Positions 1-8,807 of a DNA stretch of 64,000 bases are shown here, piece by piece. The stretch covers positions 1,798,001 through 1,862,000 of the forward strand of contig NZ_CP044344.1 in the NCBI RefSeq assembly GCF_008761635.1. Direction: 5' to 3'. Position 1 is the stretch's first letter, and each line of letters begins with the position of its first letter. The translations under genes and the position numbers were made by a program. This DNA comes from Nocardioides cynanchi. GTDB lineage: Bacteria; Actinomycetota; Actinomycetes; Propionibacteriales; Nocardioidaceae. The notes beneath the pieces were generated by a model that ran no database searches, had not been told where the DNA came from, and saw nothing but the letters and a program-made list of their open reading frames with translations.

Positions 1-1566
1 CAGGACGTCGACCGTGCCGTCGTCGTGGCGGGTGGCCCACGACCGCACCAGCACGTCGGCGCCGTCCCCCTCGAGGGTGCTGGGCAGCACCTGGTCGCCC
101 TGGTGCGCGGCGAGGTGCAGCGCCCAGTAACGCGGCTTGCGCAGGTTGCCGAGGGTCAGCAGGCCGAAGCCGTCGTGGAAGAGCCGCGGTGCCCGCCCGA
201 GCTCCTCGAAGTGGTCGCTGACCACCCAGTACGCCAGTGCCTTGAGCCGACCTTGGGCGCTCTGCATCCCGCTGAGGACGAACGGTGCGCCCGCGACCCC
301 GTCGTGGATGGGGCCGAAGTGCGTCGAGCCGACGCCCCACTCGGTCCACAGGATGTCGGCGCCGCCGAAGCCGTGGTGCTCGAGCACGCCCCGGAAGTCC
401 AGGGGCAGGTTGCCGTAGGTGTGAGTCGTCGCGAGCTCCAGCGGCAGTGCGTGCTTCTCGGCGTACGCCGCCAGCGCCTCGACCCACTCCGAGGCCGCGG
501 TCGAGGGGCCGCCGACCGTGAGCCGCGCGTCGACGTCCTTGATCGCGCGAGCCGCCTCCTCGTACAGGCGGAGGTAGTCGTCCTGGGTGCCGGTCCAGAA
601 GACCTCGAGGTTGGGCTCGTTCCACACCTCGAAGCCCCAGCCGGCGACCTCGTCGACGCCGTACCGCTCGACGAGGTGCGCGGCGAGCGCGCCCACCGTC
701 TGGTGCCACTCGGACCACTCGCGGGGCGGCGAGATGATCCCGCGGTACTCGAAGACCGTCTGCTCGAGGTCACGGGCGATCGCCGCCGGCATGAAGCCGA
801 GCTCGACCACCGGATGGATGCCGAGCGCCAGGATCTGGTCGTAGAGGTCGTCCACGATCGTGAAGTCGAAGGCCAGGGAGCCGTCGTCGGCGCGGGTCAC
901 GACGTGGTTGTCGTCGTGCAGGATCGCGTGGGCACGCACGGCGGTCACGCCGAGGTCGGCGTGCGCGATCCGCAGCGCCTCGGTGAACTCCTCGCCGATC
1001 GGGTGGCCGTTGCCCAGGTCGCCGAACCGGAGCTGGGTGAGCCGCTCGGAGCCGACCAGCCACCACACGCGGTCCAGCTCGCCGGCGTCACCCGCAGCGT
1101 CCACGGAGACGGTCAGCTCACCACCCGCGTGGCCGCTGGTCGTGCCGTCGACCGGGTCGCTCCAGTGCCAGACGGGGTGCTCGTTGCCGAGCACGGCCCC
1201 GACCCGGTAGCGGTAGGTGACGTCGTCCTCCACGCCGGTGTCGGCGAACGCGACGTCGACCACAGCGGGCACGTCGCTGCCGCCGTGGGACACGATCGCC
1301 GGCTCGTCCTCCGGGTCGCCGCTACGGCCGCGCTCGAGGACGTAGCCGGCGGCACCGCGGACCGGCTGCCACTCGAGCCTCACGAAACCGTTGCCCGGGC
1401 TCGCGGACAGGCCCGTCGGCGCCGGCAGCTCGGAGGCCGGGTCGGCCTCCGTGGTCTCGGTCAGCCGGCGGTAGATACGCCGCTCCCAGTCGGCCCGGGC
1501 ATCGTCCTCGGGCGCGGCCACGGCTTCGGGCTCGAACCCGGTTCCGGCGTGCGGTGTCTCGGTCAC
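1..1566 (-). CDS. GH39 family glycosidase (beta-xylosidase-like) with N-terminal FN3 domain, partial
   Basis: The frame stays open from a GTG at 1566 to the window edge: 522 codons, C-terminus missing. After a short N-terminal tail comes a fibronectin type III-like domain (about residues 48-140), then a TIM-barrel of GH39 type. The motif WNEPN has its acid/base Glu at residue 317, and the motif WTEWG has the likely nucleophile Glu at residue 409. GH39 enzymes are retaining glycosidases, mostly beta-xylosidases. No signal peptide is seen, so it may act inside the cell on imported oligosaccharides. The GTG overlaps the stop of the LacI gene (GTGA), which implies co-transcription and control by it. 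The exact substrate is not readable from the sequence. Confidence 0.85.
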   Translation of the reverse strand, partial: MTETPHAGTGFEPEAVAAPEDDARADWERRIYRRLTETTEADPASELPAPTGLSASPGNGFVRLEWQPVRGAAGYVLERGRSGDPEDEPAIVSHGGSDVPAVVDVAFADTGVEDDVTYRYRVGAVLGNEHPVWHWSDPVDGTTSGHAGGELTVSVDAAGDAGELDRVWWLVGSERLTQLRFGDLGNGHPIGEEFTEALRIAHADLGVTAVRAHAILHDDNHVVTRADDGSLAFDFTIVDDLYDQILALGIHPVVELGFMPAAIARDLEQTVFEYRGIISPPREWSEWHQTVGALAAHLVERYGVDEVAGWGFEVWNEPNLEVFWTGTQDDYLRLYEEAARAIKDVDARLTVGGPSTAASEWVEALAAYAEKHALPLELATTHTYGNLPLDFRGVLEHHGFGGADILWTEWGVGSTHFGPIHDGVAGAPFVLSGMQSAQGRLKALAYWVVSDHFEELGRAPRLFHDGFGLLTLGNLRKPRYWALHLAAHQGDQVLPSTLEGDGADVLVRSWATRHDDGTVDVL

Positions 1567-2606
1567 TTCTGTCCTCCTCGAGCGGAGCAGCCACAGCTCG
1601 CGCGGAGCACGAGCTCGGTGGGCAGCACGGTGGTCTGGCGGGGGCCGGTCCGGTCGGCGAGCCGCGACAGCAGGGTCCCGACCGCGGTCTCACCGATGTC
1701 GCGCATCGGCTGGCGGACGGTGGTCAGCGTCGGTCGGACGTGCCGGCTGGTGGCGATGTCGTCGAAGCCGGTGACCGCCACGTCGGCGGGTACCCGGAGC
1801 TTGTGGCGACGCAGGACCGTCAGGGCGCCGATCGCCATCTCGTCGTTGCCGAGCACGATCGCGCGGGGCGGCGTACGACGGGCGGCCAGCAGTGCCTCCA
1901 CCGCCTCGGCGCCGCCGGACTCGGTGAAGTCTCCATGCGCTTCGGGGGCGTCGGGCACCTCGAGTCCCGCCGCGAGCAGCGCATCCCGGAAGCCGACGAA
2001 GCGCTCTCTCGAGTCCGGCGATCGTCGCGGCCCGGCCACGAAGGCGATGTCGTCGTACCCGTGGGTCGAGGTCAGGTGGCTCGCGAGTGCTGCCGCGCCA
2101 CCGCGGTTGTCGGCGCCGACGAAGTCCAGCCGGTGCGGAGCCGTGTGGGTCGCCATCATCACCACCGGCACGCGGGTCGAGATGTCCGCGAGGTCCTTGG
2201 CCGCGAGGCTCCCGGCCATCACGACCATGCCGTCGACCTTGCCGACCACCGACCGCGCCAAGTCGAGACCCTCCCGACCGCGGGTGGCGGCGATCAGGAT
2301 GGCGTCGCCGGCCAGGGTGGCCGCGCGCTCGGCGCCGCGGATGACCTGGTCGACGTACAGCGCGGACTCACTGCCCGGGCCGTCGTCGCCGAAGTCGGGG
2401 AAGAGCAGCCCGACGATGCCGGCCCGGCGGCGGGCGAGACTGCGAGCCGAGTGGTTGGGCACCCAGCCGAGCCGGGCAGCGACCTCGAGGACCGAGTCAC
2501 GTGTGGTGGCGCTGAACCCGGTCCCGTCGTGCATCACCCGCGAGACGGTGGCCGTCGAGAAGCCGCTCATCCGAGCGACTTCGTAGATCGTGGCCTTGTC
2601 GTTCAC
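1563..2606 (-). CDS. LacI-family transcriptional regulator
   Basis: The 347-aa protein has the canonical LacI layout. An N-terminal helix-turn-helix spans residues 5-24 (ATIYEVARMSGFSTATVSRV), a hinge helix lies near 50-58 (VPNHSARSL), and a periplasmic-binding-protein-like effector domain starts at about residue 62. It is the first gene of a two-gene unit with the GH39 glycosidase, sharing a GTGA overlap. Two inverted-repeat operators lie 26-60 nt upstream of its start, so autorepression relieved by a sugar, probably a xylo-oligosaccharide or related glycoside, is the simplest model. The family call is certain; the effector is inferred only from the partner gene. Confidence 0.93.
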   Translation of the reverse strand: MNDKATIYEVARMSGFSTATVSRVMHDGTGFSATTRDSVLEVAARLGWVPNHSARSLARRRAGIVGLLFPDFGDDGPGSESALYVDQVIRGAERAATLAGDAILIAATRGREGLDLARSVVGKVDGMVVMAGSLAAKDLADISTRVPVVMMATHTAPHRLDFVGADNRGGAAALASHLTSTHGYDDIAFVAGPRRSPDSRERFVGFRDALLAAGLEVPDAPEAHGDFTESGGAEAVEALLAARRTPPRAIVLGNDEMAIGALTVLRRHKLRVPADVAVTGFDDIATSRHVRPTLTTVRQPMRDIGETAVGTLLSRLADRTGPRQTTVLPTELVLRASCGCSARGGQK

Positions 2607-2631
2607 GTTGCGCTTCGACTCCCGAGATTGA

Positions 2632-2665
2632 GTAACCGCTTACGTTCCGCAACCGGTTACGTTGC
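2632..2665. promoter_or_regulatory. Tandem LacI-type operators upstream of the lacI-GH39 unit
   Basis: Two related imperfect palindromes lie side by side: GTAACCGCTTAC at 2632-2643 and GCAACCGGTTAC at 2649-2660, the latter with the perfect core AACCGGTT. Their centres are 17 bp apart. They have the CG-centred form bound by LacI-family proteins and sit between the lacI start and the divergent methyltransferase gene. Binding by the adjacent regulator is inferred. Confidence 0.7.
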
Positions 2666-2736
2666 CAGCAAGTTGCGGACCTGTCAACGGTTCCGCTCGA
2701 GGTGGGTGGGTAGCCTGACCGAAAAGGGGGCCACCG

Positions 2737-3498
2737 ATGGCAGTCCGACCGACCCGCGCAGTCGAGATCTCGCGCGCCCAGCCGAACTCGTTCGCCCAGC
2801 AGCTGTTCACCGGTCTGCCCCGGCGCTACGACCTGCTCGAGGCGGTGCTGTCCTTCGGTCAGAACCACCGGTGGCGCACCGCGATGGTCGACGCCGTCGT
2901 CCACTCCTCCCCCGCCCCGCAGCGGGTGCTCGACGTGGCCACCGGCACGGCGGGGGTCGCGCTGATGCTCACCGAGCGCAGCGGCGCCGACGTCACCGGC
3001 GTGGACCTGACCGAGCAGATGCTGCGCGGCGGCCTCGAGCGCGTGCGCGAGGCCGGGCGTGCGGACCGGATCCGGCTGGTCAACGGCCGGGCGGAGCAGC
3101 TGCCGTTCGCCGACTCGACGTTCGACGCGATGACGTTCACCTACCTCCTGCGCTACGTCGCCGACCCGGCGGCCACGGTGCGCGAGCTGGCCCGCGTGGT
3201 GCGGCCGGGCGGCACCGTCTCGTCGCTGGAGTTCTTCGTCCCCTCGCCCCCGGTGTGGCTGCCGCTGTGGCGCCTCTACACCCGCATCGTGCTGCCGCTC
3301 GGCGGCTTCGTCGGCGGCGGCTGGGCCTGGGCGAAGGTGGGGCGCTTCCTCGGGCCCTCCATCGAGGAGCACTACAAGAGCTACTCCGTGGCCGCGCACG
3401 TGGCCATGTGGGAGGCCGCGGGACTGGTCGACGTCCACGCCCGGCCGATGAGCCTGGGCGGTGGCCTGGTGATGTGGGGACGCAAGGCCGATGCCTGA
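2737..3498 (+). CDS. UbiE/MenG-type class I SAM methyltransferase
   Basis: The 253-aa protein has the Rossmann SAM site VLDVATGTAG (64-73), an acidic residue at the end of strand 2 (D90 in GVDLT) and the post-motif sequences LPFADSTFDAM and VVRPGG, as in UbiE/MenG quinone methyltransferases. The N-terminal FTGLPRRYDLL resembles the UbiE opening. Start: ATG with AAGGGGG about 5 nt upstream. The next gene, a membrane protein, overlaps its end by 8 nt, so the two are translationally coupled. The substrate could be demethylmenaquinone or another prenylated or lipid acceptor. The closing LGGGLVMWGRK is not diagnostic. Confidence 0.82.
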   Translation: MAVRPTRAVEISRAQPNSFAQQLFTGLPRRYDLLEAVLSFGQNHRWRTAMVDAVVHSSPAPQRVLDVATGTAGVALMLTERSGADVTGVDLTEQMLRGGLERVREAGRADRIRLVNGRAEQLPFADSTFDAMTFTYLLRYVADPAATVRELARVVRPGGTVSSLEFFVPSPPVWLPLWRLYTRIVLPLGGFVGGGWAWAKVGRFLGPSIEEHYKSYSVAAHVAMWEAAGLVDVHARPMSLGGGLVMWGRKADA

Positions 3499-4246
3499 GC
3501 CGGGGAACCTCAGCCCGGCTTTCTACGCACGGCGCGGCGGCGCCGTCTCGGACTGGTGGACACTGCTGCACCCGCCGTACACCCTGTGGCACCTCAGCTA
3601 CGTCGTCCTTGGCGCCGCGATGGCACCGCACCTCGACCGCACCGCGCTGGTGTGGAGCGTGGTCGCGTTCTTCCTCGCGGTCGGCGTGGCCGCACACGCC
3701 TTCGACGAGCTCCAGGGGCGTCCGCTGGGCACCCGGATCCCGGACCTGACCCTGCGGGTGGTCGGAACCGTCGCGCTGGTCGCCGCGTGCGGTCTCGGCA
3801 TCGCGGGAGTCTTCCGCCACGGCTCGGTCGACTGGCTGCTGCTCGCATCGGTGCCGATCGGCGTGGTGCTGCTCGTGGGTTACAACCTCGAGCTGTTCGA
3901 CGGCCGGCTGCACAGCGATGCGGTCTTCGCCTGGGGGTGGGGCGGCTTCCCGGTCGTGGTCGGGTTCCTCGCGCAGCGACCCGACCCCGCGTGGTCCTCG
4001 GTCACCGCGGCCGGGCTGGCCACGCTCGCCGGCGTCGGTACGTCGTACGTCCAGCGCAGCCTGAGCACGCCGGCGCGGGCGCTGCGTCGACGCACCTCCC
4101 AGGTCACCGGTGCGATCCGCCGGCACGACGGCAGCGTCCTCGACCTCGACCTCGCCACTCTGCTCCGTCCACTGGAGAACGCCCTCCGGGCGTTGTCGTG
4201 GGTGGTGCCCGCTGTCGCTGCCGCCGCACTCGTCGCCCGACTGTGA
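3491..4246 (+). CDS. Polytopic membrane protein of unknown function, possibly UbiA-like
   Basis: This 251-aa protein has about six to seven hydrophobic segments, near 35-48, 52-71, 87-107, 114-136, 145-161, 169-187 and 234-251. Between segments it carries HAFDELQGRPLGTRIPD (70-86) and NLELFDGRLHSD (132-143). The first faintly recalls the Asp-rich loop of UbiA prenyltransferases, but the full NDxxD pattern is absent. It overlaps the UbiE-like methyltransferase by 8 nt, so a joint role in prenyl-lipid or quinone modification is plausible but unproven. It is certainly an integral membrane protein; the function is unknown. Confidence 0.75.
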   Translation: MPEPGNLSPAFYARRGGAVSDWWTLLHPPYTLWHLSYVVLGAAMAPHLDRTALVWSVVAFFLAVGVAAHAFDELQGRPLGTRIPDLTLRVVGTVALVAACGLGIAGVFRHGSVDWLLLASVPIGVVLLVGYNLELFDGRLHSDAVFAWGWGGFPVVVGFLAQRPDPAWSSVTAAGLATLAGVGTSYVQRSLSTPARALRRRTSQVTGAIRRHDGSVLDLDLATLLRPLENALRALSWVVPAVAAAALVARL

Positions 4247-4376
4247 GACCGGTGCCGCTGGCGCCGTGGCGGCGCAGCGGCCCACGGTCAGGTTCCCGGC
4301 AGGTTGCCGACCCCATCGTTGAAGACGACGGGGACCGAGACGCCTCGCGTCGCGCCCACCCAGAGGACGGCACACC

Positions 4377-5519
4377 ATGAGCTCGCCAGAGGTCCGACCC
4401 GACCACGAGGCCGGGCATTCGGCCACTCCAGGTGCCCGCGTCGCCCTGGTCTCCGGCAGCTTCGGCGCCGGCCACGACATGGCGGCGGCGGCGATCACCC
4501 AGCAGCTCGACGGCTACGGCATCTCCAGCCGCACCTGGGACATCGTCGACCTGCTGCCGGGGCGGCTCGGCCGCGTGCTCCGCACCGGCTACCTGCGGCA
4601 GGTCAACGCGATGCCCGCGACCTGGCGCTGGACGCTCGACGCCGTGAGCCGGTCAGAGCGGATCGCCGAGCTGGTGAACCGGGCCCTGGCCACCAGCGAG
4701 GGCGCCTTCGAGGAGATCGCGGCCACCTCACCCGACATGTTCGTGTGCACCCACCCGTTCGCGGCCCAGGTGCTGGGCCGGATGCGCAGCCGCGGCGTGC
4801 TCGACATCCCGGTCACCACCTATCTCACCGACATGTCGGTGCACCGGCTCTGGGTCAGCCGCGGCATCGACCTGCACCTGGCGATCAACGACCTGCCCGC
4901 CGCCCAGGCGCGCGCCCTCGGCGCCGGCCGGACCCGCGTGGTGGAGCCGGCCGTGTGCAGCTCCTTCCACTCCGTGCAGCGGGACCCCCGCACCCGGCTC
5001 CGCTCGCGCCGTACCCTCGGCCTGCCCGAGTCCGGCAACCAGCGGCTCGCGCTGGTGACCGGCGGCTCGTGCGGCATCGGTGACCTGCTCCGCTCGGCCG
5101 TCGAGATCGCGGCCACGGGCGTCGCCACACCGGTCGTGCTCTGTGGCACCAACCGCCGGCTGCTCGAGCAGGTCCGCCGCAACCCGGACCTGATCGGTCT
5201 CGGCTGGGTCGCCGACATGCCGCACCTGCTCGCCGCCGTCGACGTCGTCGTCCAGAACGCTGGTGGCATGACGTCGCTGGAGGCCCGGGCGGCCGGCGTG
5301 CCGATGATCACCTACCGCTGCATCGCCGGGCACGGCGAGACCAACGCGGCGGCCCTCGACGCCACGGGCGTGGCCCCCTGGGTCCGCGAGCCCGCCCTCC
5401 TCGGCGAAGGCCTGGTCCAGGCCCTCGGCCGGGCCTCGCTCTCCGGCGACGCCCGGATCGGCCCGCGGGCGGCGAACGTCGTCGACCTGCTGTTCCCGGC
5501 ACCCGCCCTGATCGCATGA
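4377..5519 (+). CDS. MGDG synthase/MurG-like glycosyltransferase (GT28 type)
   Basis: The 380-aa GT-B protein has the N-terminal glycine-rich loop SGSFGAGHDMAAAAI (27-41), as in diacylglycerol glucosyl/galactosyltransferases, and a central TYLTDMSVHRLW acceptor-domain segment. In the C-terminal donor domain, VVVQNAGGMTSLEARAAG matches the UDP-sugar-binding NAGG..S.EA motif of the MurG/MGDG family. It probably transfers a hexose from an NDP-sugar to a lipid at the inner membrane face. Its stop overlaps the start of the deacetylase gene (ATGA), so the two are co-expressed. Neither donor nor acceptor can be set from sequence. Confidence 0.85.
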   Translation: MSSPEVRPDHEAGHSATPGARVALVSGSFGAGHDMAAAAITQQLDGYGISSRTWDIVDLLPGRLGRVLRTGYLRQVNAMPATWRWTLDAVSRSERIAELVNRALATSEGAFEEIAATSPDMFVCTHPFAAQVLGRMRSRGVLDIPVTTYLTDMSVHRLWVSRGIDLHLAINDLPAAQARALGAGRTRVVEPAVCSSFHSVQRDPRTRLRSRRTLGLPESGNQRLALVTGGSCGIGDLLRSAVEIAATGVATPVVLCGTNRRLLEQVRRNPDLIGLGWVADMPHLLAAVDVVVQNAGGMTSLEARAAGVPMITYRCIAGHGETNAAALDATGVAPWVREPALLGEGLVQALGRASLSGDARIGPRAANVVDLLFPAPALIA

Positions 5520-6247
5520 GCCCCGGCGCCGGTGTGCGCACCGCGGCCCGGTCGGTGGCCGGCGCCGCCGGAGCGACGGCCGTCGCCCAGTCGCTCCCCG
5601 CCCTCACCTCGATCGCACCCCTGCGCCGCGCACTCCTGCCCCGCCTGTCGGGACGCAGCAGCCGCCACCACATCGCGCTCAGCTTCGACGACGGCCCGGA
5701 CCGGCTCTCGACACCCCACTTCCTGGACCTGCTCGCCGACCGCGGAGTCCAGGCGACGTTCTTCCTGCTCGGCTCGTACGCCGTCCACGAGCGGGCCCTG
5801 GTCCGCGACCTGGTCGACGCGGGCCACGAGGTCGCCGTCCACGGGTGGACCCACACCTGCCTGGCGGTGGTCCCGCCCCGCCGGCTCGCCGACGAGCTGA
5901 CCCGCACGCGGGCGTTGCTCGAGGAGCTCTCCGGAGCCCCGGTGCAGTGGTACCGCCCGCCGTACGGCGTGCAGACCGCCGCCGGCGTCTGGGGCGCCCG
6001 ACGTGCCGGGCTCCGGACGGTGCTGTGGTCCGCCTGGGGCGTCGACTGGGCAGCCGGCGCGACTCCTAGCACCATCGTCGACCGGGTCACCCGCGCCGTA
6101 CGCCCCGGCGGCACCGTGCTGCTGCACGACACCGACCGCACGTCCGCACCCGACTCGTGGCGCCGCACCCTGCTCGCCACGGCCACCCTCCTCGACCGCT
6201 GGCGCGAGGACGGCATCCCGGTCGGCACCCTGCGCGAGCACTGGTGA
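5516..6247 (+). CDS. Polysaccharide deacetylase (NodB homology, CE4)
   Basis: This 243-aa protein has all NodB motifs. SFDDGPD (56-62) holds catalytic D58 and metal ligand D59. HGWTH supplies metal ligands H109 and H113. RPPYG (147-151) and LLHDTD with H204 complete the set. The N-terminus has Ala-rich hydrophobic stretches (about 10-38) that could be a weak signal or anchor, so the protein may act on cell-wall or glycolipid N-acetyl groups outside the membrane. It is coupled by ATGA overlap to the glycosyltransferase, suggesting that the pair makes and trims one glycoconjugate. Confidence 0.88.
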   Translation: MSPGAGVRTAARSVAGAAGATAVAQSLPALTSIAPLRRALLPRLSGRSSRHHIALSFDDGPDRLSTPHFLDLLADRGVQATFFLLGSYAVHERALVRDLVDAGHEVAVHGWTHTCLAVVPPRRLADELTRTRALLEELSGAPVQWYRPPYGVQTAAGVWGARRAGLRTVLWSAWGVDWAAGATPSTIVDRVTRAVRPGGTVLLHDTDRTSAPDSWRRTLLATATLLDRWREDGIPVGTLREHW

Positions 6248-6265
6248 GCCCCGCACCTTCACACG

Positions 6266-6289
6266 CCGGTCGAGATGCCGGTCGACCGG
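6266..6289. terminator. Hairpin between converging deacetylase and helicase genes
   Basis: CCGGTCGA at 6266-6273 pairs perfectly with TCGACCGG at 6282-6289 over an 8-nt loop. It lies 19 nt past the deacetylase stop and 3 nt before the helicase stop on the other strand. There is no T-tract, as is common in high-GC actinobacteria. It probably serves both strands. Confidence 0.55.
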
Positions 6290-6292
6290 AGG

Positions 6293-8419
6293 TCAGGCCG
6301 ACAGCGCCTCGGTGAGGAGCGCGACCAGCGCCTCGAGCTGGAGGTCCGCCGACGACGAGACGTCCTCGTCCGAGCCGTCCAGCGCCCGGGCCGCGAGCCC
6401 GGCCTTCAGGTCGATCAGCTCGGCGATCTTGGTGTCCAGGGTCTGGGTGGCGATGATCCGCCACGCGGTCACCGGCTCGGCCTGGCCGATCCGGTGCACC
6501 CGGTCGATCGCCTGCGTCTGCTCGGCATCGGTCCACGACAGCTCGGCGAGCACCAGGTTGGAGGCGACCTGGAGGTTGATCCCGACGCCGGCCGCGGTCA
6601 GCGAGCAGACCACGACCGAGACCTCGGGGTCGTTGACGAACGAGTCGATCTGCTTGGTCCGCTGCGGCGTCGTCTGGTCACCGCGGATCGAGGCGTACCG
6701 GATCCCGCGCTTGGCGAAGGTCTCCTCGGCGATGTCCATGACGTCGACGTGCTTGGCGAAGAAGACCACCTTGCCCACGTTGCGGGCCAGCTGGGCGGCG
6801 TAGTCGGCGGCCATCGCGGCCTTGGCCTGGCCGATCCTGCGCATCATCCCGAACACGTTCTCGCCGGTCGCGGTGGTCGTGTCCTCGCGCTCCCAGGTAG
6901 CCACGCGCCGGACCAGCTCGTGGTCGATGCCGTCGACGACGGCCCCGGACCTGCGGGTCGCCAGGGCGCTCTCGTAGCGCGCCACGAGGCGAGCCGCCAG
7001 GTCGGCCTCGGCCTTGCGGATCGAGCGACCCTCCTCGTCGTCGAGCTCGACGGGGAGGTCGGCGATCCGACGTGCCGGGATGTCGGCGGCGACGTCGGCC
7101 TTGCGGCGGCGCACGATGCCGGCGTCGATCACGCACTGACGGGCGGCCGCGTAGAAGCCGAAGTCCGCCGGGGTCAGCCCGGTCTCCTCCAGCGACTCCA
7201 TGAGCCTGCCCAGCGGCTTGGTGTCGTCGATCCAGCCCAGGAACTGCCAGATCGCCCGGAAGTCCTCGATGTCGTTGATCAGCGGGGTGCCGGTCAGGGC
7301 CATCAGCAGCGGCCGCCCGGCCCGGGCCCGGATGCGCTGGGAGAGCTCCAGCACGTGCTGCGAGCGCTGGGAGGACTTGTTCTTGATGAAGTGTGCCTCG
7401 TCGACCACCATCCCGCGGAAGCCGAAGTCGGCCAGCCAGCCCACGTGCCGGTCGAGGATCTCGTAGTTGACGACCACGATCTCGGCGAAGCCGTCCACCG
7501 AGTGGCCGTTGCCGTGGATCACGGTGACCGGCCGCTGCGGCGTCCACAACCCGGCCTCGCGGGCCCAGTTGGTCTTGACCACGTTGGGCACCACGACCAG
7601 CAACGGGTAGGACTTGGTGGCCTCGGCCGCGAGCAGCGCCTGAGCGGTCTTGCCCAGCCCGGGCTCGTCGGCGAGCAGGAAGCTGCGGTGGCCGGCCGCG
7701 GCGGCCGCGACCATCTCGGCCTGGTGGGGCATCAGCGTCATCCCGCCGGGCGCGTCCAGCGAGGCCGGCTCGGGCAGGGCCATGCACGACGGCGCACCAC
7801 TCCCGGCGTACTCGAACGACCGGAAGAGAGGGCCGAGCAGCTCCCAGCCGGCGAGCCGGCGCGGTCGGGCGGTGCGCTCGCGCGCGGCCTCGTAGTCCGG
7901 CGGCAGGAACGGGTTGGCCAGCTGCCGCGAGATCACCGACTGGGGTACGACGCGACGCTCGGTGCCGGGCACCTCGAGCGGAGCCTCGGGCAGCTCGAGC
8001 TCCTCGGGCGGCGCCGCCATCCCGGCCTGCGCCAGCATCTCGCGGCGCAGGGACTGGGCGGAGTCCGAGACGTTGGCGTCCTCGGCCAGGAGGGCCAGCA
8101 GCGAGGTGTCCCGGGCCGCGGTCTGCGCGAGGATCGTGGCGACCCCGTCCAGGCGCTTGAGCTCACCGGCGCGCACCGACTCCGAGGTGCTCGTGTCGGC
8201 GTTCACCCGGGCCCGCTCCTCGCGGACCAGCAGCGCCACCACCTGGAACTTGGTCCGGACCGACACCGCCGCCCCCCGCTGGACCGCCGTCTCGACCTCG
8301 CGCACCGCGCGGGCGAGCACGGGCAGCAGGCCCTCGTTGTCGCGACGACGCGCGGCGGGGCGCTGGTTGCGCGAGTTCGGCCGACGCGTCCCGGACCGAC
8401 GCGGAGCTTGACGAGCCAA
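6293..8419 (-). CDS. SNF2-family DEAD/H-box helicase-like ATPase
   Basis: The 708-aa protein starts at a TTG (8419) with AGGAG 8 nt upstream. After an Arg-rich, charged N-terminal region (1-225) comes the SNF2 core. It has Walker A DEPGLGKT (251-258), the DEAH box VVDEAH (338-343), motif III LTGTP (375-379) and a helicase-C lobe with AGVGINLQVASNLVLAEL. The segment QAIDRVHRIGQ includes the motif VI arginines. The layout is that of single-chain SMARCAL1/HepA-like remodellers, which translocate on DNA and remodel structures or displace proteins. No nuclease or zinc finger is visible and no restriction genes are nearby, so a stand-alone repair role is more likely than phage defence. Confidence 0.9.
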   Translation of the reverse strand: MARQAPRRSGTRRPNSRNQRPAARRRDNEGLLPVLARAVREVETAVQRGAAVSVRTKFQVVALLVREERARVNADTSTSESVRAGELKRLDGVATILAQTAARDTSLLALLAEDANVSDSAQSLRREMLAQAGMAAPPEELELPEAPLEVPGTERRVVPQSVISRQLANPFLPPDYEAARERTARPRRLAGWELLGPLFRSFEYAGSGAPSCMALPEPASLDAPGGMTLMPHQAEMVAAAAAGHRSFLLADEPGLGKTAQALLAAEATKSYPLLVVVPNVVKTNWAREAGLWTPQRPVTVIHGNGHSVDGFAEIVVVNYEILDRHVGWLADFGFRGMVVDEAHFIKNKSSQRSQHVLELSQRIRARAGRPLLMALTGTPLINDIEDFRAIWQFLGWIDDTKPLGRLMESLEETGLTPADFGFYAAARQCVIDAGIVRRRKADVAADIPARRIADLPVELDDEEGRSIRKAEADLAARLVARYESALATRRSGAVVDGIDHELVRRVATWEREDTTTATGENVFGMMRRIGQAKAAMAADYAAQLARNVGKVVFFAKHVDVMDIAEETFAKRGIRYASIRGDQTTPQRTKQIDSFVNDPEVSVVVCSLTAAGVGINLQVASNLVLAELSWTDAEQTQAIDRVHRIGQAEPVTAWRIIATQTLDTKIAELIDLKAGLAARALDGSDEDVSSSADLQLEALVALLTEALSA

Positions 8420-8807
8420 GAACTACTCCTGTGCGCTTGATCGGGCCGGCGCCGGTGCCGGAGGGGATCTCCGGTGCGGAGCCACGTGGCCCGAGCGACC
8501 CCCGACCGATCTGGGCGTCGCACGTGTGGCCGAACGCCTGGGCGGCGTCACGGCGAGCCCGGGACCTGCGAGAGATCCGTCCGCCGCGACGCCCAGCGGA
8601 TCGAGCGTGACGCGGCGGGAGACGTCAAGAGAAGACGACGTCCTCGGGCACACCCATGATACGCGACGTGCCTCCCGGATGTGGGATCCGCCCCCGATCC
8701 GGACGAGTCGACGCCTGCGGGCCGTGCCCATGGTCAGACCATTGCGGGATGCCCTCCGTCAGGCCAGACTGCGGGAGCGGCGTGGGGCCGCCCGAGTGAG
8801 GTGGCGA
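8420..8807. other. Intergenic region between divergent helicase and MFS-patatin genes
   Basis: These 388 bases hold no convincing gene. The frame of the downstream fusion protein is open through most of it, but the translation is Arg/Pro-rich and unlike a protein. It must contain the divergent promoters. No clear -35/-10 pair or repeat stands out. Confidence 0.5.

Noticed and set aside
25-2586. An 853-codon plus-strand open frame
   Set aside because: It runs antisense to the LacI and GH39 genes; its Arg/Val/Ala-rich translation is a GC-bias shadow with no motif.
6293-8419. SNF2 protein as part of a phage-defence system
   Set aside because: No methylase, nuclease or other defence gene is nearby; the neighbours are lipid and transport genes.
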